A stretch of 64,000 nt of DNA. It comes from Smallanthus sonchifolius (Eukaryota; Streptophyta; Magnoliopsida; Asterales; Asteraceae). Position numbers and translations under genes: made by a program. The stretch spans positions 62,617,279 through 62,681,278 of the forward strand of contig CM042034.1 in the NCBI GenBank assembly GCA_023525975.1. The letters are read 5' to 3'. The stretch's first letter is position 1; each line of letters starts with the position of its first letter. The notes under the pieces are model-generated. The model did not search any database. It saw only the letters and a list, made by a program, of their open reading frames with translations, and was not told where the DNA came from. Below, piece by piece: positions 10,558 through 20,551 of the stretch.

Positions 10558-11010
10558 ATTTTCCAAAAACCTAAACCCCCCACCCCACCCTCACCCAAAA
10601 ACCTAACCCCACCCCATCCCCAAAAACCTAAACTCCCCACCCACACCCCCTCCCAAAAACCTAACCTAAAAGCTAAACTAAACACAAAAAACTAAACCCT
10701 AAAGCTAAACCGACTATTTTTTCGAGTTTTTTTCCTCATTAAAGACAAAAAATAATAAAAAATCATAACTCAAAATATAAATAAAAAACTAAAGAAGTGG
10801 TTTGGAGACCTTTTTTCCCACGTCGTCCTCGTTCAAAAAAAAGAAACTCGAAAAAATAGTCGGTTTAGCTTTAGGGTTTACTTTTTTGGGTTTAGTTTAA
10901 CTTTTAGGTTAGGTTTTTGGAGGGGGTGGGTGGGTGGGGGGTTTAGGTTTTTTGGGGGTGGGGTGGGGTTAGGTTTTTGGGTTGGGGTGGGGTGGGGGTT
11001 TAGGTTTTTG
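10558..11010. repeat. Fold-back with C-rich left arm and G-rich right arm
   Basis: The left arm (about 10558-10729, CCTAAACCCC-like) pairs with the right arm (about 10838-11010, GGGGTTTAGG-like), separated by about 108 bases. The inner parts match almost base for base (CGACTATTTTTTCGAG on the left and its complement on the right). The right arm has many runs of three or more G (about 10920-11005), a strong G-quadruplex-type pattern. The 66-codon Pro-rich ORF at 10495-10695 is a translation of the C-rich arm. Confidence 0.8.
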
Positions 11011-11087
11011 GGGATGGGTTAGGTTTTTTGGGTGGTACTACACATATGAAGTATTACGTGTGGGGTGGTGTTAGGTTATTTATTTAT

Positions 11088-11410
11088 TTTTTGAACGAGG
11101 ACGACGTGGGAAACATAGTCTCTGAATCATTTTTTTAGTTTTTGATTTATATTGTGAGTTATGTTTTTTTTACCCTTTAATATGGAGTTATCTAGTTCTC
11201 TTATTAAAATGAGTTCTCTCATGAACTCAACCATATATATATATATATATATAGGGTAAGGATCATAAGAAAACACAATATTCATGAGAAAACAAAAAAA
11301 CTACTTATTAAAGGTAAAAAAAATCATAACTCAAAATATAAATCAATAACTAAAAAATGGTTCGGAGACCTTGTTCCCCATGTCGTCCACGTTAAAAATA
11401 ATAATAATAA
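11088..11410. repeat. MITE-like inverted pair around an AT microsatellite
   Basis: A segment of about 100 bases (CATAACTCAAAATATAAAT core, then a CCACGTCGTCC-like end) occurs in plus orientation at 10738-10838, minus at about 11088-11200 and plus again at about 11300-11395. The last two face each other across (AT)n at 11233-11253. The arrangement suggests inverted, TA-flanked non-autonomous elements; no transposase is present. It is copied again at 18070-18380. Confidence 0.55.
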
Positions 11411-12522
11411 AAAAAATAAACAATAAAAAAATTAGTGGGTTGAGTAGGTTCTGCTCACGGGTCATAACGGGTTCGGGTTAAAAATTGTTTGGAGCAAAAT
11501 TAGTCCGGGTCAAAACGGATGTCAATTTGGTTCGAGTCAAAATCTAGTATATTGCTTAGTCACTTTTTAGTTATATGCTTAATTATGTACAGTGGCGGAT
11601 CTAGAAATATTTTTAGGGGATTAACTGTTTTTAGATGCTACAATTTCATAGGGCATGGTATAAAAAGATTTCGGTTCGGTTCGGTTCGATTGTTCGGGTC
11701 GGGTAAGGTTTATCACACACATGTATCATCAGGGTCATCCCTGCTATTTCGGATGCCCTGTGCGACTAGTAAAAATTGGCCCCTAAAATATAACGGAGTT
11801 AAGGACCAGGGACACAATGTGTTAAAATATCAAACGTCAGGTATCAAATGTGTTACATGTGAACGAAACCTGATGTTTGCGGCAGGCGGGGGTGGGTGGG
11901 GGGTAGCGGCGGAGCGGGGCGACGACGGGTGGGGTGACAAAATTGGGGGGACCCATATGCATTATTTTTAAGTTAACAAAGTTTTATAATACTTGATTAT
12001 TATGACCCGTTGACTTATTTAACGTGACCCAAATTAACTCATTGAATATTTGAGGTGACCCAAATTGACCCGTTGACTAATTTAAGATGACCCAAATTAA
12101 CCCGTTGACTAATTTGAAGTCACCCAAGTTAACCTGTTAAAAATATATATCTTTGTCAATTCAATTACTAAATATATGGTTCTTAGGGTGTTGATTAGTT
12201 GTTTTATTTTGTAGTGTAAAATGAAGAATCTGGAAGTTCAGGGGTTAAAGATGCACAAGAGCAAAGTTGAAGGTTTGTTGCAGCGCGTTGCAGACTATCA
12301 GTTGCAGACTATTCAAAGAATGGAACGGGTTTCTTCCTACACTCACAAACCCTAATCGTATTCCCCAAGTCACAACCTCTCTCACATCGTCATCTTCATC
12401 TTATCTTCATCAGTTTTGTCTCGTCGTCTTCTAGGGTTTCATGCTCAAATCGAGTCTTAGAGTTCCCGGTTTTTAGGTTGAGAGTCTTCTGATTGTTTGT
12501 TTGATTTGTAGAAGTTTGTATC
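11411..12522. other. Flank of the Sirevirus insertion; no gene seen
   Basis: It contains a G-rich stretch (about 11880-11960), four degenerate 36-37 bp repeats built on GACCCAAATTAACCCGTTGA (12000-12140), and a gene-5'-end-like stretch with AAACCCTAATC (about 12345) and CTAGGGTTTC (about 12431). The 150-codon ORF at 11519-11971 has biased Gly-rich content and no domain. The flank ends at GTATC next to the LTR. Confidence 0.5.
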
Positions 12523-13358
12523 TGTAGAACCAAAGACTGATTGCAACAAAATTCTTCTAAGTACAAATGCTGCTGATAGGCTTATCAGCAGCATTCAACA
12601 CTTGTTGCTGTTGATAGGCTTATAAGCAGCATTCAACACTTATTGCTGCTGATAGGCTTATAAGCAGCGTTCAACACTTGTTGCTGCTGATAGGCTTATC
12701 AGCAGCATTAAACACTTGTTGCTGCTGATAGGCTTATCAGCAGCATTCAACACTTGTTGCTGCTGATAGGCTTATCAGCAACATTCAACACTTATTGCTA
12801 CTGATAGGCTTATCAGCAGCGCTCAACAGATCAGTCTTGATGCTGATCCTCATCCCTGTTGCTGATAGCCTTGTGCCTTGAAGATAAATCGTTGTCGCTG
12901 ACTATCCATGCGAAGCGTCACTAACAACTTTCTGCAAAAGCTACTGACACACTCAAAGCAGAAGGAACCTCAATGGTGCAACCAATAACGGACAACAATG
13001 CTCTTCGCCAAGCATGCAAGTAATGATTCATAAAGAAGACTCTTTAATAAAGTTAGCTAGTTTAGACTAAACTTGTATTATTAGCTTTGTACAAAAGATC
13101 AACGGTCTGTGTTAGATCTGATCCTTAGAATCAATGGTCTGTCTTGATTCTAAGTTAGTATAAATACTGTGTAAACACTTCATTGTAAGTGTGCTTCTTA
13201 ATAGAGTTTTCATTTGTAATCGTTTATTCACAAAAGCTTAATACAACAGTGTTCTTATAAGTATTCTTTCTGTTTACTCGATTATACTTGTGTAGTTGCT
13301 ATTGTTTCCGCCAATTTGAACTAAGAACATAACCATCTTGTACTTTCACGATCCTACA
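12523..13358 (+). repeat. Sirevirus-type 5' LTR, 836 bp
   Basis: It starts TGTAG and ends CTACA, a perfect 5-bp inverted terminus, and is followed after two bases by the primer-binding site. It holds seven 38-bp palindromic units (12569-12835). The second copy of this LTR is 760 bp; the 76-bp difference is exactly two units. A fragment of the 3' LTR is at 27794. Confidence 0.93.
12569..12835. repeat. 38-bp tandem palindromic repeat, 7 units
   Basis: GATAGGC-type cores recur at 12575, 12613, 12651, 12689, 12727, 12765 and 12803, an exact 38-bp period. Each unit contains a dyad with arms GCTGCTGATA and TATCAGCAGC around GGCT, so each can form a 10-bp stem. The LTR at 19501 has five units and the one at 27794 has seven. 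Confidence 0.95.
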
Positions 13359-13360
13359 AG

Positions 13361-13372
13361 TGGTATCAGAGC
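13361..13372 (+). promoter_or_regulatory. Primer-binding site for initiator Met tRNA
   Basis: TGGTATCAGAGC, complementary to the 3' end of plant initiator Met tRNA, begins two bases after the LTR. It primes minus-strand cDNA synthesis. Confidence 0.95.
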
Positions 13373-13469
13373 TTTGGCTCAGATTAAACAAACTCACACT
13401 TGTTTAATCACTTCTGGTTCTATTCTAAAGTTTCTCTTTGATCAAGTCACCCAAAATCACAAAACAAAG

Positions 13470-15668
13470 ATGGCACAGAGCAATGGATTTGAAGACATCG
13501 GCAGCATCAACCGACCACCAAGGTTGGTATCTGGGGAAGACTACGACATGTGGAAGAATCGCATGGAAAGCTTCTTCTGTTATCAGGAGTACGGAATGTG
13601 GAAATCCATCAGGGATGGACCCTACATTCCCATGGTGGCCTCTGCTGATTCTGGAGGTCCACTAGTCCCGAAGGAGCCCTCCAAGTACTCAGAAGAGGAC
13701 ATAAAGAAGATGGAGGTGGACTTCAAGGCACTAGGAGCTATCCAAATGTGCCTTCCAAATGATGTTTTTCATAACTTTAGAAGTTACAAAACTGCTAAGG
13801 AGCTCTGGGAGGCTCTTGAGAAGATGTTTGCTGGCTCAGAGGAAGTCAAAGAAAACAGAAGGGACATCCTGAAGCAGCAGTACGAAAACTTCGTCCGGAA
13901 GGAAGGTGAGTCACTAACCGTTTTGTATAACAGGTACACGTACCTGATGGGAGAACTGCAGTGCTCCAAAGTAAAGCTAGAGAATGAAGATATTCTCAAA
14001 AAGTTTATAAGATCTCTCCCGAGCTGCTGGACACTATATACAGTGTCTATAAGAAGAACGGAGAATTTAAAAACTCCCCAGATGACAGAGCTCTTTGGCA
14101 TGCTGAAAACAAATGAATTAGAAATGATTCAAGCCAAGGAAAGGAGCTCCAATCATCAATCAGCCTCTACTTCCTCCACCATCTCATCTGCGCTTCACTC
14201 TGATCACTCCGGTCCTAGTGCAAGCAATTACTATCCCCCCATCATCACTCATCCTCAAACACCAACTTCTTCACAATCCAACTCATCACCACTTCTTCTT
14301 GAAGCCCCTCCTCAACAGTCAACCTCTACTGCTTTTGTCTCTGACAACTCAAGCAGCATGTACTTCATAAAAGAGGATCTGGAATGCTTTCATCCAGATG
14401 ATCTTGAAGAAATGGATATTCAGCACTCATATGCCATGCTTTCCCTCAGAGCAAAAAGGTTCTATTCTAGAACCGGGAGATCTGTTCCAAGCAACAACTC
14501 AAACACCAGAGTGGGGTTAGATAAAAGCAAGATCCGGGGTTACAACTGTAACCAATTGGGTCACTTTGCTAGGGAGTGCAAGGTGCCAAAAGCCAATCCG
14601 GGTGTCAGCCATCAAAGACAAGGCTACCAAGGTCAGCCCAGGCAACAGCAGCAGCAACAACAAGGAACTCCTCCAGCTCAAACTGCAGCTTGTGCAAATG
14701 TTGGAACCTCAGACTTTGTCTGGAGTTTTCAATATGAAGATGTTCCTACCACCAACCAAGCTCTTATGGCAGACACTGCAGAGATACCACCTCATGTATT
14801 TGAACATCTTTGCTCTCAAGCTTGTATTGATAAAGTTTTAGGTTATAGAAAGCATAACCAAAACCTTATAGATCAAAATGAAGAGTTTCATCAGATGAAA
14901 TCTGAGTTCAAAAAGGTTGAAAATACTTATAAAGAAAAGATTAACGGCCTTAAGAAAGAGATTTCATTGTTAAAACACGAACAAACTAATCTTGAAACTC
15001 AGATTGATGATCTACTGGTCAAACTAAAAGCTACCAGAGCTGAACTGGCAGAACAGAAAGTTCATGTTGAAAAATATGAATTTTCCTCAAAAAAATTACA
15101 AAGACTTTTAGATATTCAAGTCCATGAGAAGGTAAAGACTGGACTTGGGTATAACAATGATCAGTACAAATTTGTTCCTCCTCCTGCTGACTATATTGCC
15201 ATTCACGAACCAAGCTTCAATGTTGCAAATCTTGACACTGCAAACCGAAATCTTGATCCTTCAACGGATGAACCTTTCATCGAAGACTGCACTACCTCAT
15301 CGGAATCTGAGTCAACCTGCTCAGACCATGATGAAACCGGTGCAGCTCCATCTGAAGCTGTTCTGAATAGAGCTGAAGTTCCTGCTGTTATTCCAGCTAT
15401 TCCAGTCCCTGTCCCATTCAAACTGATCAAGATTAGCTATCCTCCAGATAGAAGAAAGCTAAACATTGAAAAGGGAGAGACATCAGGATCCACTAACCCC
15501 AAGCCTCAGTCAAAGCCGATCACAAAGAGGAAGGTGTTTGATATATGTCATGCGCCTGGAGAAAAAGTTCCATATGTTCAAAAGACCCTAGAAGAAGCCA
15601 CTTTTGAACATAACAAAGCTCATCCATGGAACTTCAAGGATCTGTTCCAAAGAAAGGACTATGTCTAG
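13470..15668 (+). CDS. gag: Sirevirus Gag, 732 codons, intact frame
   Basis: The ATG at 13470 (MAQSNGFEDIGS) is chosen because it follows the primer-binding site and begins the usual copia Gag; the frame is open further upstream only by chance. Residues about 15-230 are the UBN2-type capsid region (PPRLVSGEDYDMWKNRM, ELWEALEKMF, LTVLYNRYTYLMGEL). A zinc knuckle lies at about 357-370 (NCNQLGHFAREC) but its first Cys is Gly (codon 14538-14540). A Gln run is near 391-400. A long coiled coil (about 455-560) and an acidic tail follow. The large Gag with a coiled coil after the knuckle is characteristic of Sireviruses, whose Gag is reported to bind dynein light chain LC8 relatives. Confidence 0.9.
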   Translation: MAQSNGFEDIGSINRPPRLVSGEDYDMWKNRMESFFCYQEYGMWKSIRDGPYIPMVASADSGGPLVPKEPSKYSEEDIKKMEVDFKALGAIQMCLPNDVFHNFRSYKTAKELWEALEKMFAGSEEVKENRRDILKQQYENFVRKEGESLTVLYNRYTYLMGELQCSKVKLENEDILKKFIRSLPSCWTLYTVSIRRTENLKTPQMTELFGMLKTNELEMIQAKERSSNHQSASTSSTISSALHSDHSGPSASNYYPPIITHPQTPTSSQSNSSPLLLEAPPQQSTSTAFVSDNSSSMYFIKEDLECFHPDDLEEMDIQHSYAMLSLRAKRFYSRTGRSVPSNNSNTRVGLDKSKIRGYNCNQLGHFARECKVPKANPGVSHQRQGYQGQPRQQQQQQQGTPPAQTAACANVGTSDFVWSFQYEDVPTTNQALMADTAEIPPHVFEHLCSQACIDKVLGYRKHNQNLIDQNEEFHQMKSEFKKVENTYKEKINGLKKEISLLKHEQTNLETQIDDLLVKLKATRAELAEQKVHVEKYEFSSKKLQRLLDIQVHEKVKTGLGYNNDQYKFVPPPADYIAIHEPSFNVANLDTANRNLDPSTDEPFIEDCTTSSESESTCSDHDETGAAPSEAVLNRAEVPAVIPAIPVPVPFKLIKISYPPDRRKLNIEKGETSGSTNPKPQSKPITKRKVFDICHAPGEKVPYVQKTLEEATFEHNKAHPWNFKDLFQRKDYV

Positions 15669-15689
15669 CTTTCAAGAGACAAACTGGCC

Positions 15690-16400
15690 TGATCATGCTT
15701 TGTGTGTGGCAGATATAACCACACTGCCAACACCTGCTTTCATTACCTGGAATACCAAAGAAATTCAAAGCAGCATGTCTTTGAAAAAACTAACAAAAAC
15801 AAGAAGGTAAGAAGCTACGAGGCCAAAGCAACTATGTTCAGGGAGTCTCTATCTCCCCCAAGAGTGAAGGTGTCAAGACCTCAACAAATCTGTATCATTT
15901 GTGTTGAAACCAACCACTTTGCTGCCAAATGCAGATTTAATCCCTTCAACCAGATTACAAACTGCTCATCTAGATTTACACCATCAGCAGTAAACAAAAC
16001 AGCTGCTGATCTTGAAAAGTTTGGAAAAACAAAAGTTAAGCCTTCAGCAGCAAAAATGTCTACTGCGTATAAAGGGAAATCAAAGGCAAAGCCATCAGCA
16101 GCAAGAGTGTCCACTACTGATAAGGCAAAATCCAAGGCAAAGCCTTCAGCAGCCAAAAATGCTGCCACTCCAGCAAAGCCATCAGCAGCAGAATCTACTA
16201 TTGACAAGCCAGAAACATCAGTAGCAAAATCCGCTGCTGACAATGTGAGGAAAACTAGAAAATCACCAACACAGCAATGGAAAGCCAAACCATCTCCAAG
16301 CATTATCATTGGTTCCATTGACTGCAAATATACTGAAAAGGATAAACTAACAACCATCTTTTTCAAGTCTGAACACTCTTGGGTTCCTCCCACTAATTAG
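15690..16400 (+). pseudogene. Second zinc knuckle and KPSAA-repeat linker between Gag and protease
   Basis: The frame opens with an intact CX2CX4HX4C knuckle (CFVCGRYNHTANTC, from 15696), then an ICVETNHFAAKC-like second motif, then a Lys/Ala-rich stretch with repeated KPSAA units, and ends at a stop near 16400. A stop and frameshift around 15669-15692 separate it from Gag. The KPSAA codons are built on the same CAGCAGC core as the LTR palindromes. It was probably the C-terminal extension of Gag or the Gag-Pol linker. Confidence 0.7.
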
Positions 16401-16447
16401 ATATCTATCATGTGTAGGGACAACCATGTCACAAGAATAACACCTGG

Positions 16448-17308
16448 GTGGTAGACAGTGGTTGTTCCAGGCACATGACAGGCAACAGATCCATCCTCTC
16501 CAACTTCAGACACTTCAATGGAGGATATGTTGCCTTTGGAAGTGACTCAAAGGCAGGATCCATTACTGGACAAGGAACTATGTCCAACGAAAGAATGAGC
16601 ATTGATAAGGTCAACTATGTCAAAGAACTGGACTTCAATCTCATGAGTGTTTCACAGGTCTATGACCAAAAGCATTGTATGCTCTTCACGGATAAAGAAT
16701 GCTTTGTACTATCTCCAGGCTTATCCATACCTCCTCCAGAAAAGATTTTATTAACTGCTCAGAGAAAAGAAAATCTCTATGTACTGGACATGAATGAAGT
16801 CACTCCATCTGGGAGTGTTTCCTGTTTTCTATCAAAATCCTCAGTTGATGAATCAGCTCTCTGGCACAGGAGATTAAGTCATGTTAATATCAAAACTATT
16901 AACAAATTGGTGAAGAATAATCTTGTCAGAGGGCTTCCTGACAAAGAATTCCAGCTAGAAGACCACTGCATTGCTTGCTTAAAGGGGAAGCAACACAAGA
17001 GTTCTCACAAGCCCAAGACCTTGAATACAAATGACACTCCACTACAACTGCTGCATATGGATCTCTTCGGTCCTACAAATGTCATGTCAATGGGCAAAAA
17101 GTCATACTGTCTGGTGATAACTGATGACTACACCAGATTCTCTTGGGTATACTTTTTGAGAACTAAAGATGGAACTGCTAAAATTCTCAAATCCTACATT
17201 CCGAGGGTAGAAAATCAAAGCAATCAAAATGTGAAGATCATAAGGTGTGATCAGGGCACAGAGTTCAAAAACCACACTTTGAACTGTTTCTATGAAAGCA
17301 AGGGATAG
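16448..17308 (+). pseudogene. pol: Copia protease and integrase N-terminal part
   Basis: The aspartic protease active site DSGCSRHMTG is at 16454. The GAG-pre-integrase zinc region follows (HRRLSHVN...HCIACLKGKQHK, H and C pairs), then the integrase core with DLFGP, DDYTRFSWVYFL and DQGTEFKN, giving two of the three catalytic acids. The frame ends at 17308 by a one-base loss just before the conserved QQNG...ERRNRT region. Gene order protease-integrase before RT marks Ty1/copia. Confidence 0.93.
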
Positions 17309-17925
17309 AAAGACAATACAGTGCTCCAAGAACTCCTCAACAAAATGGAATTTCTGAAAGGAGAAACAGAACTCTAATTGAGTCAGCAAGATCTATGTTG
17401 GCTGACTCAAAACTGCCTCTCACATTCTGGGAAGAAGCAGTTAGCACAGCCTGCTATGTGCAAAATAGAGTTCTCATTGTCAAACCCCTCAACAAGACAC
17501 CTTATGAACTTTGGTTTCAAAGAGTTCCCTACATTGGGTTTCTAAAGCCTTTTGGGTGTCCATGCACCATTCTCGTCACACATGGGGTTCTTCCTAAGTT
17601 TGGTGCCAAATCTGATGAAGGATATTTTGTGGGCTATTCCTCTCAATCAAAGGCCTACAGAGTATTCAATTTAAGAACAAGAATTGTGGAAGAATCAGCA
17701 AATGTGGAATGTAGAGAACACATCGTCTGTGAGAAGGGAAAAGGCCCAAACTGGCCCTTTGACATAGACTCCTTCTCCCAAATACTTGAGCCTCTCACCT
17801 TCTCAAATATGGAGTCTACGTCTACACAAACACCTGCTTCTACTTCATCTACTGACTACAGACTGGATTTTCCCACATCTTCTATCCATCTGAGAAGACC
17901 ATCGATTGATCCTCCATTAGTTTAG
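17309..17925 (+). pseudogene. pol: Copia integrase C-terminal part, cut at a duplication junction
   Basis: The frame after the break encodes TPQQNGISERRNRTL with the third catalytic Glu, then FWEEAVSTACYVQNR and the LKPFGCPCTIL region, then a Ser/Thr-rich linker with STSTQTPAST. At about 17925 pol stops abruptly and sequence from upstream of the LTR begins. The continuing part (RT, RNase H) is found only after the second copy at 20481. The linker holds a TQT core (17824-17832) of the kind bound by LC8 dynein light chain. Confidence 0.9.
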
Positions 17926-19500
17926 CATTTAGGTTAGGTTTTTGGAGGGGGTGGGTGGGGTGGGGTTAGGTTTTTGGGTGGGGGTGGGGGTTTAGGTTTT
18001 TAGGGATGGGTTAGGTTTTTTGGGTGGTACTACACATATGCAGTATTACGTGTGGGGTGGTGTTAGGTTATTTATTTATTTTTTGAACGAGGACGACGTG
18101 GGAAACATAGTCTCCGAACCATTTTGTTAGTTTTTGATTTATATTGTGAGTTATATTTTTTTCCCTTTAATATGGAGTTATCTAGTTCTCTCATTAAAGT
18201 GAGTTCTCTCATGAACTCAACCATGTATATATATATATAGGGTAATGATCATAAGAAAATACAATATTCCTGAGAAAACAAAAAACTACTTATTAAAGGT
18301 AAAAAAATCATAACTCAAAATATAAATCAAAAACTAAAAAATGGTTCAGAGTCCTTGTTCCACACGTCGTCCTCGTTAAAAAATATAATAATAAAAAAAA
18401 GAAAAAATAAAAAAATTAGTGGGTTGAGTAGGTTCTGCTCATGGGTCATAACGGGTTCGGGTCAAAAATTGTTTGGAGCAAAATTAGTCCGGGTCAAAAC
18501 GGGTATCAATTTGGTTCGAGTCAAAATCTTGTATATTGTTTAGTCACTGTTTAGTTATATGCTTAATTATGTACAGTGGCGGATCTAGAAATTTTTTTAG
18601 GGGGGTAACTGTTTTTAGATGCTACAATTTCATAGGGCATGGTATAAAAAGATTTCGGTTCGGTTTGATTATTCGGGTCGGGTAAGGTTTATCACACACA
18701 TGTATCATCAGGGTCATCCCTTCTATTTCGGATGCCCTGTGCGACTAAAAAAAATGGGCCCCTAAAATATAACGGAGTTAACGACCAGGGACGCAATGTG
18801 TTAAAATATCAAACATCAGGTATCAAATGTGTTACATGTGAACGAAACCTGATGTTTGCGGCAGGCGGGGGTGGGTGGGGGGTAGCGACGGAACGGGGCG
18901 ACGACGGGAGGGGTGACAAAGTTGGGGGACCCATATGCATTATTTTTAAGTTAACAACGTTTTATAATACTTGATCATTATGACCCGTTGACTTATTTAA
19001 CGTGACCCAAATTAACCCATTGAATATTTGAGGTGACCCAAATTGAACCGTTGACTAATTTAAGATGACCCAAATTAACCCGTTGACTAATTTGAAGTCA
19101 CCCTAGCTAACCTGTTAAAAATATATATTGTTTTCAATTCAATTACTAAATATATGGTTCTTAGGGTGTTGATTAGTTGTTTTATTTCGTAGTGTAAAAT
19201 GAAGAATCTGGAAGTTCAGGGGTTAAAGATGCACAAGAGCAAAGTTGAAGGTTTGTTGCAGCGCGTTGCAGACTATCAGTTGCAGACTATTCAAAGAATG
19301 GAATTGGTTTCATCCTACACTCACAAACCCTAATCGTATTCCCCAAGTCACAACATCTCTCACATCGTCATCTTCATCCTATCTTCATCAGTTTTGTCTT
19401 GTCGTCTTCTAGGGTTTCATGCTCAAATCGAGTCTTAGAGTTCCCGGTTGTTAGGTTGAGAGTCTTCTGATTGTTTGTTTGATTTGTACATGTTTGTATC

Positions 19501-20260
19501 TGTAGAACCAAAGACTGATTGCAACAAAATTCTTCTAAGTACAAATGCTGCTGATAGGCTTATCAGCAGCATTCAACACTTGTTGCTGCTGATAGGTTTA
19601 TAAGCAGCATTCAACACTTGTTGCTGCTGATAGGCTTATAAGCAGCGTTCAACACTTGTTGCTGCTGATAGGCTTATCAACAGCATTCAACACTTATTGC
19701 TACTGATAGGCTTATCAGCAGCGTTCAACATATCAGTCTTGATGCTGATCCTCATCCTTGCTGCTGACAGCCTTGTGCCTTGAAGATAAATCGTTGCAGC
19801 TGACTATCCATGCCAAGTGTCACTGATAAATTTATGCAAAAGCTACTGACACACTCAAAGAAGAAGGAACCTCACTGGTGCAACCAATAACGGACAACAA
19901 TGCTCTTCTCCAAACATGCAAGTAATGATGCATAAAGAAGACGCTCTAATAAAGTTAGCTAGTTTAGACTAAACTTGTATTATTAGCATTGTACAAAAGA
20001 TCAACGGTCTGTGTTAGATATGATCCTTAGAATCAATGGTCTGTCTTGTTTCTAAGTTAGTATAAATATTGTGTAAACACTTCATTGTAAGTGTGTTTCT
20101 TAATAGAGTTTTCATTTGTAATCGTTTATTCACAAAAGCTTAATACAACAGTGTTCTTATAAGTATTCTTTCTGCTTACTCGATTATACTTGTGTAGTTG
20201 CTATTGTTTCCGCCAATTTCAACTAAGAACAGAACCATCTTGTACTTTCACGATCCTACA
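19501..20260 (+). repeat. Sirevirus LTR, second copy, 760 bp
   Basis: Same termini (TGTAG...CTACA) and sequence as the LTR at 12523, with five instead of seven 38-bp palindromic units (anchors at 19553, 19591, 19629, 19667, 19705). It is preceded by the same flank, so it came by duplication of the locus. Confidence 0.93.
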
Positions 20261-20262
20261 AG

Positions 20263-20274
20263 TGGTATCAGAGC
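20263..20274 (+). promoter_or_regulatory. Primer-binding site, second copy
   Basis: TGGTATCAGAGC follows the LTR after two bases, identical to the copy at 13361. Confidence 0.93.
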
Positions 20275-20371
20275 TTTGGCTCAGATTAAACAAACTCACA
20301 CTTGTTTAATCACTTCTGGTTCTATTCTAAAGTTTCTCTTTGATCAAGTCACCCAAAATCACAAAACAAAG

Positions 20372-20551
20372 ATGGCACATAGCAATGGATTTGAAGACAT
20401 CGACAGCATCAACCGACCGCCAAGGTTGGTATCTGGGGAAGACTACGACATGTGGAAGAATCGCATGGAAAGCTTCTTCTCATTGTCAAACCCCTCGACA
20501 AGACACCTTATGAACTTTGGTTTCAAAGAGTTCCCTACATTGGGTTTCTAA
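20372..20551 (+). pseudogene. Truncated gag start fused out of frame to integrase
   Basis: The ATG and first 36 codons match Gag of the first copy (MAHSNGFEDIDSINRPP); then at about 20477-20481 the sequence jumps to the integrase C-terminal region, losing the rest of gag, protease and most of integrase. The breakpoint shares TTCT on both sides. The fusion reads out of frame and stops at 20551. Confidence 0.88.

Larger units (their letters stand above)
10903..13578 (+). repeat. Direct duplication D1, first copy (flank + LTR + gag start)
   Basis: This stretch is repeated with few changes at 17928-20480. It covers part of the G-rich fold-back, the MITE-like pair, about 1.1 kb of sequence upstream of the Sirevirus LTR, the whole LTR, the primer-binding site and the first 109 bases of gag. 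Sequence that is not part of the retrotransposon is duplicated with it, so this is a DNA-level duplication and not a second insertion. Confidence 0.92.
17928..20480 (+). repeat. Direct duplication D1, second copy
   Basis: It repeats 10903-13578: G-rich fold-back arm (shortened by internal loss of G-rich units), MITE-like pair, flank, LTR and gag start. The left junction joins pol (CGATTGATCCTCCA) to the fold-back with a few shared bases (AGTT). Single-base differences are scattered throughout, so the duplication is not very recent. The 80-codon ORF at 18732 is part of the flank and not a gene. Confidence 0.92.

Noticed and set aside
10495..10695. Proline-rich small protein
   Set aside because: It is a translation of the C-rich arm of the fold-back.
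10685..10720. Telomere-like repeats
   Set aside because: AAACCCTAAA appears only once or twice and not as a tandem array.
11519..11971. 150-codon gene (and its partial copy at 18732)
   Set aside because: Gly/Asp-rich content from G-rich DNA, no domain, and the copy is open over only part of the length.
12200..12522. 5' end of a host gene
   Set aside because: AAACCCTAATC and CTAGGGTTTC look like plant 5' UTR sequence, but no coding frame follows before the LTR; recorded only as flank.
12569..12835. CRISPR array
   Set aside because: The 38-bp units are contiguous palindromic tandem repeats with no unique spacers, inside a plant LTR.
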